DNA from: Treponema sp. OMZ 798
Lineage (GTDB): Bacteria; Spirochaetota; Spirochaetia; Treponematales; Treponemataceae
Direction of reading: 5' to 3'
DNA: 64,000 nucleotides
Assembly: GCF_024181385.1 (NCBI RefSeq)
Contig: NZ_CP051305.1
Span: 372,001-436,000, forward strand
This document shows, one piece after another, positions 52,300 through 61,542 of this stretch. The notes below the pieces were generated by a model. The model was not told where the DNA came from, made no database searches, and saw nothing but the letters and a program-made list of their open reading frames with translations. The first letter of the stretch is position 1, and each line of letters opens with the position of its first letter. Both the position numbers and the translations under genes were made by a program.

Positions 52300-52527
52300 C
52301 TATTTCTTTTTGAGATGAAGTTCCGGTAAGTTCGGCTTGGCATCTCGAACCAAGGCTGCTTTGTTTTCGTTTTGGATTTCTTGGTAGATTTCTTCACGAA
52401 AAACCTTGACCGAAGCCGGCGCATCCACTCCGATTTTTACCTGATCGCCCCGAATATCGATTATGGTGATTTCTATATCGTCACCGATAAGGATTTTTTG
52501 GTTTGTTTTACGGGAAAGTATGAGCAT
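52300..52527 (-). CDS. csrA: Carbon storage/flagellar translation regulator CsrA
   Basis: 75-residue RNA-binding dimer that blocks flagellin or other mRNA leaders at GGA sites. [20 protein letters not shown] at the start and [12 protein letters not shown] are diagnostic. The ATG at 52527 is preceded by GGGGAGGAA and overlaps the fliW stop by one base. The pairing with fliW, its protein antagonist, is the usual arrangement. Confidence 0.96.
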   Translation of the reverse strand: MLILSRKTNQKILIGDDIEITIIDIRGDQVKIGVDAPASVKVFREEIYQEIQNENKAALVRDAKPNLPELHLKKK

Positions 52528-52982
52528 CAGTTCCTCCCCGCCGCATTCAATTCGGCAAGAATATCGTGTTTGGTATTCCATTTTCCGTCATTTAAGACAG
52601 CCTGAAAAGCCTTTTTATTTTTTTTGTTTATGATGAGAGGACCCTGCAGGTTTGCGGTAATGGGACCTCCCGCAGGCGGAATGGTAACAAGGGCAAAAAC
52701 CAAGAGGTCTGTAGGAGACTCTGCTTCAATAGGTTTTAAAAGCTCATCATCTATATCCAGCTCATAATCCGGCCTAAACAAAAAGGGATCTATAACGATG
52801 AAGGCTAAATTTTGATCATCAAGGGATTGAACCCAAAAGAAAGGCTCCTTATCGGAATCCAACAAGGCATATTTATGAAATTCTTCAAATCCGTAAAATC
52901 CGTCAACCAATTCAATTATCTGTTCATCTTGAATATCAACAAGCCCCATAGCTTTTGTCTTAATTTCCATCTTAAATTCCAT
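52527..52982 (-). CDS. fliW: Flagellar assembly factor FliW
   Basis: Binds flagellin and CsrA, releasing CsrA's repression as flagellin is exported. 151 residues; a start at the internal Met5 (52970) is about equally plausible. [36 protein letters not shown] and [20 protein letters not shown] are typical FliW segments. It overlaps the csrA start and begins one base after the flgL stop. Confidence 0.94.
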   Translation of the reverse strand: MEFKMEIKTKAMGLVDIQDEQIIELVDGFYGFEEFHKYALLDSDKEPFFWVQSLDDQNLAFIVIDPFLFRPDYELDIDDELLKPIEAESPTDLLVFALVTIPPAGGPITANLQGPLIINKKNKKAFQAVLNDGKWNTKHDILAELNAAGRN

Positions 52983-52983
52983 C

Positions 52984-54231
52984 CTATCGTAAGTAGTTTA
53001 AAAGAGAATCTCTGTAAAGCCTTCCCAATACGCTTAAAGAAGCTTGATGAGTGTGTTCAAACATCTTTAAGTCGGTTATCGCCTTTGTAATGTCAAGGTC
53101 GGCTTCCCGAGATTCTGCTGCAGTTACATTTAATGTCTGCGTGTCAATGCGTGCCAATATGACCTCTGCTCTTGCATACTTGGAACCTGTTTCGGCCATC
53201 CTTGTAGTAAGATTATGTATACCCTCATCGAGACTTCCCAAAATCTTTCCGCCCAAGGCTTCTTGATCGCCCGAAAGAAAGGCATCGCGCACGGCAATGG
53301 CTGCATCAAAAAGAGAGCCTCCCGAAACGCGTACCGAATTTGCCAAATTATAGGGAGGTCTTTGCTCGGCCTTTATCAAGCCCAGTTCCGATAAAACTGT
53401 GCTTCCTTCGGCATCTCTCAGCCAAAGCTGGCGGGCATCGGTGGTTGTTAAGTTTAAACCGCTTGTAATTGGGTCAAGACTTGCCTTTACGGCTGCTCCC
53501 GAATCGTTTATCTTTGAGATAATTGCATGAACATTGTCTCCTGCAATTAAAGGAATTTCAACCCCGTCAACCTCGATGCTTGTGTCTTCCTTTATGACAA
53601 AGTTGCTTGCATCAGTTTCCGAAATAAGAATTTGCTGTTCGGCCCAAAATACCCTGTTTCCGGCCTGATCTGCCCTCATAAAAGAAAGCTCGTCGGTTTC
53701 TATTTCTTTTGAATCGACTGTGCCGTTATATCTAACCTGAGTTATAAGGGCTGAACCTGCTCCGTCCACATCTCCCATTACGGTTTCAAAGGGTTCGGTA
53801 AAGCTCTTGGTTCCCGAAAAAACTCTGACTCCGTCTGAATTGACGGCATTTCCGTTTTGGACTAGTTCTTTTAAAAGTTCATCAGCCTCGGCTGCCATGT
53901 CCTTTAAGTCGTCCGGAGTATAGGTTCCGTTTGCTCCCTGTACGGAAAGTTCTCTTAATCTTTGCACAACTTGAAGCGAATTATTCATATAGGTTTCGGC
54001 CGCCATATATTGATCTCGCAAGGTCTTTGTGTTTTTTTCGAACCTTTCGAGGCGGGCCAGGAAGGACTTGTACCTTACCGAGTGTCCTGCAGAAACAGGA
54101 TCATCTCTAAGTTGGGTTATCCTTCGCTGAGACTGAATCTGATTGTTCAGATTGTGAAGCCTCGACTCCTGATTGCGCATCGAAAAATTGCTGTCCGTAT
54201 GCTGAATATTTGTACTAATTCTTTTCATCAT
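52984..54231 (-). CDS. flgL: Flagellar hook-associated protein 3 (FlgL)
   Basis: 415-residue hook-filament junction protein. N-terminal D0 begins [12 protein letters not shown] with the coiled [22 protein letters not shown], and the C-terminal [20 protein letters not shown] ends in the D0 helix. The middle is more variable. A double ATG leaves the first residue ambiguous. It lies in the flgN-flgK-flgL-fliW-csrA operon; in spirochaetes the filament runs in the periplasm. Confidence 0.93.
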   Translation of the reverse strand: MMKRISTNIQHTDSNFSMRNQESRLHNLNNQIQSQRRITQLRDDPVSAGHSVRYKSFLARLERFEKNTKTLRDQYMAAETYMNNSLQVVQRLRELSVQGANGTYTPDDLKDMAAEADELLKELVQNGNAVNSDGVRVFSGTKSFTEPFETVMGDVDGAGSALITQVRYNGTVDSKEIETDELSFMRADQAGNRVFWAEQQILISETDASNFVIKEDTSIEVDGVEIPLIAGDNVHAIISKINDSGAAVKASLDPITSGLNLTTTDARQLWLRDAEGSTVLSELGLIKAEQRPPYNLANSVRVSGGSLFDAAIAVRDAFLSGDQEALGGKILGSLDEGIHNLTTRMAETGSKYARAEVILARIDTQTLNVTAAESREADLDITKAITDLKMFEHTHQASLSVLGRLYRDSLLNYLR

Positions 54232-54248
54232 ATTCTACTCCAAAAAGG

Positions 54249-56120
54249 CTAAACACCCAGCCTGTTTATAACGGTATCGATCATTTCGTTGATGACCGAA
54301 ACAAACCTTGCAGATGCATTATATCCGTGCTGGAATTTGATAATATCCGATAGTTCTTCATCTATGTTTACGCCCGACACGGAATCCCTCATATCGTGTA
54401 ATTCCTTTACGATAGCAATCTGTGTATTTAGACTCATTTCTGCCTGCTCGCCCTTTAGACCGATTTCGGTTACGGTGTCGGCAAAAAAGTCGTCAAAGGT
54501 GGCTGAGCGTCCTACCATAACGGGCGTATTTCTGATTGCGGCTATTGCAAGGGCTGCCCTATTGTCTCCCGGATAGGCGACACCTTCAGGGCCCTTATAA
54601 CCTGCGGCGATATTCTGTATATCGTTTTTGATTACGGGGTTCATTTCCATCCAGCCTGAAGGATGGGCTATGGGAGAAACCGCATATTGGGCTCCGGCCA
54701 ATACGTCAACAGCATTTAGCCTTCCCCAGTCATAGGCTCCTTCCGGCCCGGCCTGAGAAAGCACGCCCGAATAGCCTGCCAAAAATCTTCCCGAATCCTC
54801 GATATGGCGGATAACAAAGTCGGGGTTTTCCTTGTCGAGGCTGGTCATACCCTTTAAAACAAGTTTATTGTTTTGGTCGAGGTAGGCCGCCACTTCGGAA
54901 CCGGATCTATTGATTCTTTCTACAAGGTCCGAAACCATGTCCGTCGAATAATAGGGAACCTGCACAAGGCCGTCTCCCGAAGAAAGGGTCAAAGTTCCTT
55001 CCAATCCTATTTGTTCTCGAGGATCAAGGATGTTTGTGCCCGTAATTCTAAAAATATAGGAAGAATCCTCTTCTCCGTCTCCGTTTCTGTCAAAGTTACC
55101 GAGGGTATTGTTTATAAAGTATTGCTCTTTAAAAAAGTCGATGCCTGTTTTTCCGTTGGGGCTCATGGCATTTCTGTGGACATCGTTTACCAGATCGACA
55201 AAGTTCATTGTCATGGTATCGAGTTTTCTGATTTCGTCCCGAATATCCACATCTCTCAGCTCAATCAAGGCTGCCAGTTTTCCCGATTCAAAATGAGCCA
55301 AGTTGCCTGAATCGGACCAAACCACATCAGCATATTTATCGTTTTCAAGCGAAGCCTTAAAGTCAAAGGTTCTGTGAGTTCTTCCCTGCACTATTTCCAA
55401 ACCTGCGGTATGAATTACATAGGTTTCATCTTCATCCCTCTTATCTACGGAAATGTCTATGAGTGAGGCAAGTTTTTCGGTTAAAAGGTCTCTTTTATCC
55501 ATTAAATCGTTGGGATTGTCTCCCATAGCCTTAACCTTAACTATCTCTTCGTTTAGTTTGGCTATACGGCCCGTTATGTCGTTTACCTGCTTTACGGTCG
55601 CTTCTATATCGTCGTGAACCATGTCCCTTATGCCCTGCAAGCCTCTAAACTGATGATGAATGGCATCGGTTAAGGTTTCCGTTCGGGTACGCACAACCTG
55701 ACGGGCTGCATCCGACTCAGGGTAGAGCGACAACTCCTGCCATGCTTCCCAAAATTGATCCATACGGCTTCTGACCGAAATATCTTCGGGTTCGTTATGA
55801 ACTTGTTCTAAAAGTGCTATGTAGGAATTTCTTGTTTCCCAATAACCCAGGTCATCGGTAGTTCCGACTATTCTTTGGTCTAAAAGCTCATCCCGTAATC
55901 TGGTAATCGAACCTATGGTAACGCCCTGTCCTATTTGTCCCGGAGTTTCGGCTCTGGTTAAATCGGGCCTGTAAATGGGCTCAAAGGCTTCAAGGTTTAC
56001 CCTCTGCCTCGTATATCCCTTTGTTGATGAGTTCGAAATGTTATGGCCTGCCGTTTGAATCGACTGCTGGTGAGCAAATAAACTTCTTTTTCCTAATTCT
56101 ATTGCATCAAATGTCGCCAT
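54249..56120 (-). CDS. flgK: Flagellar hook-associated protein 1 (FlgK)
   Basis: 623 residues. The N-terminal FDAIELGKRSLFAHQQSIQTAGHNISNSSTKGYTRQR-type segment spans residues 3-39 and has the FlgE/FlgK signature NISNSSTKGYTRQRV. The C-terminal D0 has SGVNIDEELSDIIKFQHGYNASARF. It is longer than some FlgK because of a middle insert (~300-480). Starts 17 bases after the flgN-like stop. Confidence 0.95.
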   Translation of the reverse strand: MATFDAIELGKRSLFAHQQSIQTAGHNISNSSTKGYTRQRVNLEAFEPIYRPDLTRAETPGQIGQGVTIGSITRLRDELLDQRIVGTTDDLGYWETRNSYIALLEQVHNEPEDISVRSRMDQFWEAWQELSLYPESDAARQVVRTRTETLTDAIHHQFRGLQGIRDMVHDDIEATVKQVNDITGRIAKLNEEIVKVKAMGDNPNDLMDKRDLLTEKLASLIDISVDKRDEDETYVIHTAGLEIVQGRTHRTFDFKASLENDKYADVVWSDSGNLAHFESGKLAALIELRDVDIRDEIRKLDTMTMNFVDLVNDVHRNAMSPNGKTGIDFFKEQYFINNTLGNFDRNGDGEEDSSYIFRITGTNILDPREQIGLEGTLTLSSGDGLVQVPYYSTDMVSDLVERINRSGSEVAAYLDQNNKLVLKGMTSLDKENPDFVIRHIEDSGRFLAGYSGVLSQAGPEGAYDWGRLNAVDVLAGAQYAVSPIAHPSGWMEMNPVIKNDIQNIAAGYKGPEGVAYPGDNRAALAIAAIRNTPVMVGRSATFDDFFADTVTEIGLKGEQAEMSLNTQIAIVKELHDMRDSVSGVNIDEELSDIIKFQHGYNASARFVSVINEMIDTVINRLGV

Positions 56121-56137
56121 CTATACCTCCATCTTTT

Positions 56138-56629
56138 CTATAAGACCTCATTTAAAACGAGGCTTGTTATTTCCGTATTAACCCGCTTTCCTTCAGCTGT
56201 ATAACACTTACCGTTTCTTTCTTCCGAAATAATATCGACCACGCCCTTAACCAAGGCTTGAGCGTGTGAAACATAATTTGAGAAGACGTCATTTTCAATC
56301 TTTGAGTAAAAAACTTTTTCTTTTAGTTTTTCATATAAAGAATCTATCTTTTTTTTATCCGATGAAGTAAATTGCTTTGTATGCATATAAAAGTCAAATT
56401 CTTGAGAATTATCCTCATCAGCCTGTAAAAGTCCATATAGTTTCTTATCCAAATTTGAAAATTTTACTGAAGCCTCATTTAAGGAACTCAAATTTTTTTC
56501 ACTTTCCTGCCAGTCTCTATCCAAGACTCCTTGGTACATGGCCTTTTGTAATTCATAGATATTATCTATTAAATCGATTTGTTCATGTAAGATGTCTTTT
56601 ATGTCTGCTGCAATTGAATGTTTTTCCAT
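56138..56629 (-). CDS. FlgN-like flagellar chaperone
   Basis: 163 residues, mostly helical with charged heptads (KLYGLLQADE, DKKKIDSLYEKLKEKV), as expected for an export chaperone. Its place directly before flgK and flgL is where flgN lies in many genomes, and FlgN binds the C-termini of both. Sequence similarity alone is weak, so the assignment rests mostly on position and size. Confidence 0.6.
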   Translation of the reverse strand: MEKHSIAADIKDILHEQIDLIDNIYELQKAMYQGVLDRDWQESEKNLSSLNEASVKFSNLDKKLYGLLQADEDNSQEFDFYMHTKQFTSSDKKKIDSLYEKLKEKVFYSKIENDVFSNYVSHAQALVKGVVDIISEERNGKCYTAEGKRVNTEITSLVLNEVL

Positions 56630-56721
56630 AACAATCTACTCCTCAGAACCAGTATCGGCATATAGAAAAAAAGCATTAGAGATTTTTTTATTTGATTTCA
56701 TACAAAGAAGTAAAATTTTAG

Positions 56722-56750
56722 TTGACTCAAGCCGAAAATAAATGTATTAT
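56722..56750 (+). promoter_or_regulatory. Strong promoter touching the start codon
   Basis: TTGACT (56722-56727) and TATTAT (56745-56750) are 17 bp apart. The start of transcription would fall at about 56757, next to the ATG at 56758, implying a leaderless or very short-leader mRNA. Confidence 0.5.
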
Positions 56751-56757
56751 GGATAGT

Positions 56758-57369
56758 ATGAAAAAGACTGTTTATTTTTTAGGCCTGTGCCTTGTTTTAT
56801 TTTTAATAGTTTCATGTACTTCTGCACCTGAAACAAAGCCCGTTCCTGTTGTTGAAACTCCGGTACCGCAAGAAAAGCCTCAGGAGGTTCAAAAGCCCGC
56901 TGTTGTTGAAAAGCCTGTAGAAAAGGCAGAACCAAAGGTTGAAGCGGCAAAACCTGCCGATGAAGAGGTTGTAGCCCAATTTGAAGGCGTTTCGATTACC
57001 AAAAAGGACAAGGAAGTAGCAAAGTCCGAGATTGAAGAAGTCGTAAAAAAATTAAACGAGATAACTGCAAAAAAGGATTACGGACGCTGGAGATACTGGC
57101 TTTCGACAGAGTATATAAAAGAGTTTTCAAAGCCTGAGGTTTTGAAAAAGACCAGTGAAGGTCTTCCTGCTCATCTAAAAGGAAAGCAGTTAAAAAACAT
57201 TGAAGATTATTTTTACTATGTTTTTGTACCCTCAAGGCAAAACGGAAGGGTAGATGACATTACTTATTTAACACCGACAAAGGTTAAGGTTTTCAAGATA
57301 GAGCCTACACGGACTCTGATATTTTATAACCTTGAAAAAATAGACGGCAGGTGGCTTTTAGTACCTTAA
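56758..57369 (+). CDS. Lipoprotein with Pro/Glu/Lys/Val-rich linker
   Basis: 203 residues from the ATG at 56758. Signal sequence with lipobox IVSC near Cys19, then a ~55-residue linker of repeated P-E-K-V units (KPVPVVETPVPQEKPQ) that may span the periplasm or peptidoglycan. The C-terminal ~130 residues are a compact mixed domain (YGRWRYWLSTEYIKEFSKPE, ADDITYLT-like RVDDITYLTPTKV) of unknown function. Two in-frame upstream starts overlap the promoter and are unlikely. Confidence 0.7.
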   Translation: MKKTVYFLGLCLVLFLIVSCTSAPETKPVPVVETPVPQEKPQEVQKPAVVEKPVEKAEPKVEAAKPADEEVVAQFEGVSITKKDKEVAKSEIEEVVKKLNEITAKKDYGRWRYWLSTEYIKEFSKPEVLKKTSEGLPAHLKGKQLKNIEDYFYYVFVPSRQNGRVDDITYLTPTKVKVFKIEPTRTLIFYNLEKIDGRWLLVP

Positions 57370-57481
57370 TAGTATTTAAAAATAGAACTAAAAGTGAAAA
57401 AAGCCGATTTTACTACTTGACTTTACAATGAAAATGATTGAAAATAAAAGTATATGTACCAAACTAAGGGGGTAATTGGAA

Positions 57482-58186
57482 ATGCGACGAAAGTCTTTAG
57501 TTTTTATAATGATGATATTATTTTTGGGATCAGCCCTAGTCTTTGCACAGGAGAAGAGCTCCGATTCTATGATGACCGTCGAAGAGGCTTATCTTAATTC
57601 GATGGAAGGCGTAATCCTTAGAGAGATGGTTCTTTCTGAAGGAAGGGATGCTAAGTTTGTAGCCTTACAGGTAATTGAAGAAGCTATTGAAGGCGGAAGA
57701 GTAACTCCCGAATTGCAGGAAGCTCTTGATACTCTTGCTACTGTAGGTCTTACTTCGGTTGTAAGGGAAAATGGAAGGGTTGCAAACAACTATCCCGATG
57801 TTAGAAGGGAAGCTTGCCGTCTTTTGGGAAAAGTTAAAAACGAGCAGGCAAAGAAGTCTCTTCTGACAGTTATGTACACCGATAATGAGCCGATAGTAAT
57901 CATGGAAGCCGTTAAATCTTTAGGTGACTTAGGTTATAACAATAATGACGAAGTTGTAGACATGATAAACTTCATCAACCGAAAATTCGACATTATCAAT
58001 CCTACAAGTTCCTTAGCCCTTGAAGTTCTCAATGCTTATGAAAAATTGGCTCCCACTGTAAAGAATAAGAGGGGCATGACTGAAAGTATTTTGAGAATTG
58101 CCAACAACTTTAACTACATAACACCTGTTAGAAACAGGGCTATGGAAGTGTTGAAATCAATAATGGCAGGACAAAATAAGAACTAA
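57482..58186 (+). CDS. Exported HEAT-repeat protein
   Basis: 234 residues from the ATG at 57482 (an in-frame TTG two codons earlier is less likely; GGGGG lies upstream). A signal peptide ends near VFAQ (~23). The mature part is a row of helical HEAT repeats, such as NYPDVRREACRLLGKVKNEQ and NEPIVIMEAVKSLGDLGYN. It probably acts as a protein-binding scaffold in the periplasm. The maf gene follows after 15 bases. Confidence 0.78.
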   Translation: MRRKSLVFIMMILFLGSALVFAQEKSSDSMMTVEEAYLNSMEGVILREMVLSEGRDAKFVALQVIEEAIEGGRVTPELQEALDTLATVGLTSVVRENGRVANNYPDVRREACRLLGKVKNEQAKKSLLTVMYTDNEPIVIMEAVKSLGDLGYNNNDEVVDMINFINRKFDIINPTSSLALEVLNAYEKLAPTVKNKRGMTESILRIANNFNYITPVRNRAMEVLKSIMAGQNKN

Positions 58187-58201
58187 AATTTACCTAAAAT
58201 A

Positions 58202-58816
58202 ATGAAAGAGCTGATACTGGCTTCTGCATCACCCAGACGAAAAGAGATCCTCGATTCGCTGGGTGTTTTATTTTGTATTAAAACCTCAAATTTCGATGAA
58301 TCTTCAATAAATGAAACAGATCCGGTAAAAAAGTGTATCTTAACTGCACGGGGGAAGGCTGAAAGCCTTTTTAAGACCTTTCCTCAAAGTGAAAGTCCTC
58401 AAAAGCTTATCTTGGCGGCCGACACCCTCATTTTTACCGAAAATGCTGTTGCTCCAAACACAAAAATAATCTTCGGTAAGCCTAAAAATAAAACTGAAGC
58501 CGAAATGATGCTTAAAAGCCACTCAGGAAGATCCCACTTTGTGGTGAGTGCAATCTGCCTGCTTGACTGCGAAACGGGCCTTATAAGCGAAAAACAAAAT
58601 ATCTCTAAGGTTTTTTTTAAACCTCTTTCCGATGAAGAAATTTCGGCCTATATAAAAACGAAAGAATGGAAGGATGCCGCAGGAGGCTATAAAATTCAGG
58701 GTAAGGCCTCCCTTTTTATCGACAAAATTGAAGGCTCTTATACCGGAATAGTAGGTTTGCCTGTCAGGGAGCTTTATGAGCTTTTGTCCGAAAAAGGCTT
58801 TATAAACCTCTTTTAA
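58202..58816 (+). CDS. maf: Maf-family nucleotide pyrophosphatase
   Basis: 204 residues. Hydrolyses non-canonical NTPs (dTTP/UTP or 7-methyl-GTP types). N-terminal LILASASPRRKEIL carries the Ser-x-x-Arg-Arg signature; KLILAADTLIF has the catalytic Asp; KDAAGGYKIQGKASLFI is the family's C-terminal block. A slightly long loop lies around 80-90 (TENAVAPNTKI). Same strand and 15 bases after the HEAT-repeat gene. Confidence 0.93.
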   Translation: MKELILASASPRRKEILDSLGVLFCIKTSNFDESSINETDPVKKCILTARGKAESLFKTFPQSESPQKLILAADTLIFTENAVAPNTKIIFGKPKNKTEAEMMLKSHSGRSHFVVSAICLLDCETGLISEKQNISKVFFKPLSDEEISAYIKTKEWKDAAGGYKIQGKASLFIDKIEGSYTGIVGLPVRELYELLSEKGFINLF

Positions 58817-58829
58817 GCTGTCTAAGCAC

Positions 58830-58858
58830 TATACAAAATCTTAAAAAAACTATATAAT
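58830..58858 (+). promoter_or_regulatory. Promoter of the rpsB-tsf-frr cluster
   Basis: TATACA (58830-58835) and a perfect TATAAT (58853-58858) are 17 bp apart. Confidence 0.65.
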
Positions 58859-58864
58859 ACGCCC

Positions 58865-58992
58865 ATGCCGTTTTTTACGGTAAATATCCGGAAGGATGTC
58901 CTGCGTGGCCGGTCTTTGAGGCCGCTAACGGCCGGTAGTCTGTTCCGAGAAATAGAGAAGGCAGGAGCTTTTTAGCTCCAAAGGAGAATCAC
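58865..58992 (+). promoter_or_regulatory. Structured leader of rpsB
   Basis: A ~128-nt leader precedes rpsB. It contains a GGCCG/CGGCC stem in 58903-58932 and a GGAGC-TTTTTA-GCTCC hairpin just before the AAAGGAG ribosome site. Ribosomal-protein leaders often bind the encoded protein (S2) for feedback control. Whether this one does is inference. Confidence 0.4.
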
Positions 58993-59868
58993 ATGGCAGT
59001 AGTAACCATGAAGAACTTACTTGAATCAGGCGTACATTTCGGCCATCAAGTAAAACGCTGGGATCCGAGAATGAAAAAATACATTTTTTCGGAAAGAAAC
59101 GGAATTCACATCATCGATTTGCAAAAAACAATCGTTGCAATCCGTGAGGCCTATGAGGCTGTCCGCAAGGCAACATCCGAAGGCAAATCGGTTTTGTTTG
59201 TAGGAACAAAAAAACAGGCCCAGCAGACAATTCAAAAAGAAGCCGAAAGATGCGGAATGTTTTATGTTAACAACCGCTGGCTCGGCGGAATGCTCACAAA
59301 CTTTTCCACAATCAAAAAGAGTTTGGCTCGTCTTAAGAAAATCGAAAAAATGGAAGTTGACGGAACTTTCGATAACTTGACAAAAAAAGAAATTGCTTCT
59401 TTACAGAAAGAAAAGTCAAAACTCGAAAAAAACTTGGGCGGTATTAAAGAAATGAAGGACCTCCCCGGAATTCTCTTTATTATCGATACTCGAAAAGAAG
59501 AAATTGCTATCAGAGAAGCCCGCTCATTGGGCATTCCCATCATCGCTGTTGTAGATACCAACTGCAACCCTGAAGGCATCGATTATCCGATTCCCGGAAA
59601 CGATGATGCAATCAGAGCTATTTCGCTTTTTACTGGCGTAATTGCTAATGCAGTTATCGAAGCCGACAACGAACACGGTCTTAAAATCATCGAAAACCTT
59701 CAAGAAGATGAAGAATCCGGTGATTCAGGCGTTGATCCCTATCAGGACAGAGAAGAAGAAATTACCGATTATTCCAATTACACTCCCAAAGATGAAGCTT
59801 CAGGCAGTGATGAGGATGAAGATGAAAATTCTCTCGTAAACGATGAGGATTTGTACGACGACAAATAA
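58993..59868 (+). CDS. rpsB: 30S ribosomal protein S2 with acidic C-terminal tail
   Basis: 291 residues. [20 protein letters not shown] and [10 protein letters not shown] are diagnostic, as is [16 protein letters not shown]. The last ~65 residues, after about 227, are an added tail rich in Glu, Asp and Ser ([10 protein letters not shown]), longer than in E. coli S2 (~241 residues). AAAGGAG precedes the ATG. It heads the rpsB-tsf-frr-uppS-cdsA-dxr cluster. Confidence 0.97.
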   Translation: MAVVTMKNLLESGVHFGHQVKRWDPRMKKYIFSERNGIHIIDLQKTIVAIREAYEAVRKATSEGKSVLFVGTKKQAQQTIQKEAERCGMFYVNNRWLGGMLTNFSTIKKSLARLKKIEKMEVDGTFDNLTKKEIASLQKEKSKLEKNLGGIKEMKDLPGILFIIDTRKEEIAIREARSLGIPIIAVVDTNCNPEGIDYPIPGNDDAIRAISLFTGVIANAVIEADNEHGLKIIENLQEDEESGDSGVDPYQDREEEITDYSNYTPKDEASGSDEDEDENSLVNDEDLYDDK

Positions 59869-59874
59869 ATATGA

Positions 59875-60054
59875 GCAAAAAGTTTTTATAGGAGATTCGA
59901 TAAACAGTTCGGCAGAAATCCTGCCTCACTGTTTATCTTCGAGTTTTGTGCTTCGCACAAAACTTTGTTATATTTTATGCAGTTTGTAAACAAACTGCTT
60001 GAAAAAACTTTTTTTCGGAAGCTGAGACTTCCTGCAAAAAGTTTTTATAGGAGA
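59875..60054 (+). repeat. Hairpin-rich element flanked by 21-bp direct repeats
   Basis: GCAAAAAGTTTTTATAGGAG(A) occurs at 59875-59895 and again, identical over 21 bases, at 60034-60054. The 138 bases between hold four hairpins: GATAAACAGT (59899-59908) with 59928-59937 plus an inner GGCAG/CTGCC; GTTTTGTGC (59943-59951) with 59955-59963; GCAGTTTG (979-986 of the 59 kb block) with 59991-59998; and GGAAG/CTTCC (60017-60032). The downstream repeat supplies the tsf ribosome site. Confidence 0.75.
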
Positions 60055-60059
60055 ATTTT

Positions 60060-60902
60060 ATGGACATTAAAGCATCTGATGTAAAAGCATTACGCGATAA
60101 GACCGGTGCAGGTATGATGGAATGTAAAAAAGCCTTACAGCACTGCAACGGCGACGCAAAAGAAGCTGAAAAATATTTAAAAGAAAAAGGCTTGGCCGCT
60201 GTCGAAAAAAGAGCCGACAGGGTAACAAGTGAAGGTATTATCGTTATCAAAAACGACAATAAAAAAGCCGTTATGCTCGAAATGACCTGCGAAACCGACT
60301 TTGTTGCAAAAAATGCAGACTTTATCGCTGTCGGAGACGACATTGCAAATACTGCCTTTGATAAGGACATTGCTGAGGTTACACCCGAACTTAACGATAA
60401 GCTCTTGGATTTGGCTACCCGTGTACGCGAGAACATGAACCTTACACGCTTAATCAATGTAAAGGCCGGTGCAGACGAATACCTTTCACGCTATATTCAC
60501 TCCGATAAAAAAACAGGTGTTATTGTGGTTTTAAAATCGGATAAGCCTGAAATCTTTGAAAAGACTGAGGTACAAGATTTTGCTTATGACTGCTGTTTGC
60601 ATGCTGCCGCCTTTATGCCCCTCTATGTTAAAAAAGAAGATGTAGATGCAGCTTATATCAAAGAGCAGGAAGAAATCTTTAGAGGCCAGGTTGCCGAATT
60701 GGATAAGCCCGATAACGTAAAAGAAGGCATCGTTAAGGGAAAAATTTCAAAACACTTATCCGAAATCTGCTTCCTTGAGCAGGCCTTTGTAAAGGATGAT
60801 AAGCTTTCCGTTTCAAAGAAAATGGCAGAGGTCGGCAAAGAAGCCGGCGGCTCCTTGAGCTTGTCAAAGCTTATAATTTTTCAGTTAGGACTTGGAATGT
60901 AA
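60060..60902 (+). CDS. tsf: Elongation factor Ts
   Basis: GDP-GTP exchange factor for EF-Tu. 280 residues; VKALRDKTGAGMMECKKAL at the N-terminus and EMTCETDFVAKN in the core are diagnostic. TAGGAG precedes the ATG, provided by the second copy of the flanking direct repeat. A hairpin (AATGCTGC/GCAGCATT, 60917-60944) lies in the spacer before frr. Confidence 0.97.
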   Translation: MDIKASDVKALRDKTGAGMMECKKALQHCNGDAKEAEKYLKEKGLAAVEKRADRVTSEGIIVIKNDNKKAVMLEMTCETDFVAKNADFIAVGDDIANTAFDKDIAEVTPELNDKLLDLATRVRENMNLTRLINVKAGADEYLSRYIHSDKKTGVIVVLKSDKPEIFEKTEVQDFAYDCCLHAAAFMPLYVKKEDVDAAYIKEQEEIFRGQVAELDKPDNVKEGIVKGKISKHLSEICFLEQAFVKDDKLSVSKKMAEVGKEAGGSLSLSKLIIFQLGLGM

Positions 60903-60984
60903 GTTAAGACCTTTTTAATGCTGCGGGGGACTCCTTGCAGCATTAATTCTTAATTGTTAAAATCAAAGATCGGAGGCAAAGATT

Positions 60985-61542
60985 ATGATAGAAGAAGTTA
61001 AAAAGAATTGTGAAGAAAAAATGAAAAAAGCGGTTGCTGCATTAAAAGAAGAATTCAATATGCTGAGAACCGGACGGGCATCTTCTGCTCTTTTTGATAA
61101 GATAAGAGTAAATTGCTACGGAGAGTCCACTCCCCTTAACCAGCTTGCAAATATTTCTATCCCCGAAGCAAGGCTTGTAGTAATTCAGCCCTGGGATAAG
61201 GGCTTATTGGTCGAAATTGAAAAGGCCGTTTTACAGGCAGATTTGTCGGTTAACCCCACAAATGACGGAAAGGTTATACGCATTGCAATTCCGCCGCTGA
61301 CCGAGGAAAGAAGAAAGGACCTTGCAAAAAAGGCAAAGACCATTGCCGAAAATTCGCGCGTTTCGGTCCGTAACATCAGACGTGACGGAATCGATGAGGC
61401 AAAAAAATTACAAAAGGACGGAAAGATAAGCGAAGACCAGCTAAAGACAGCTGAGGATGCCTTCCAAAAATCCACTGATGCCTACATTGCCGAAATAAAC
61501 AAGGTGCTTGAAGCAAAAGAAAAGGAAATAATGGAAAACTAA
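60985..61542 (+). CDS. frr: Ribosome recycling factor
   Basis: 185 residues, the standard length. LRTGRASSALFDKI, NPTNDGKVIRIAIPPLTEERR and RDGIDEAKKL are diagnostic. Works with EF-G to split post-termination ribosomes, which may link it to the EF-G-like paralogue at 20-22 kb. CGGAGG precedes the ATG. Its stop is directly followed by uppS. Confidence 0.97.
   Translation: MIEEVKKNCEEKMKKAVAALKEEFNMLRTGRASSALFDKIRVNCYGESTPLNQLANISIPEARLVVIQPWDKGLLVEIEKAVLQADLSVNPTNDGKVIRIAIPPLTEERRKDLAKKAKTIAENSRVSVRNIRRDGIDEAKKLQKDGKISEDQLKTAEDAFQKSTDAYIAEINKVLEAKEKEIMEN

Noticed and set aside
59869..60059. tRNA or CRISPR array in the rpsB-tsf spacer
   Set aside because: The hairpins do not fold as a cloverleaf and the direct repeats occur only twice with a hairpin-rich rather than spacer-like interior.
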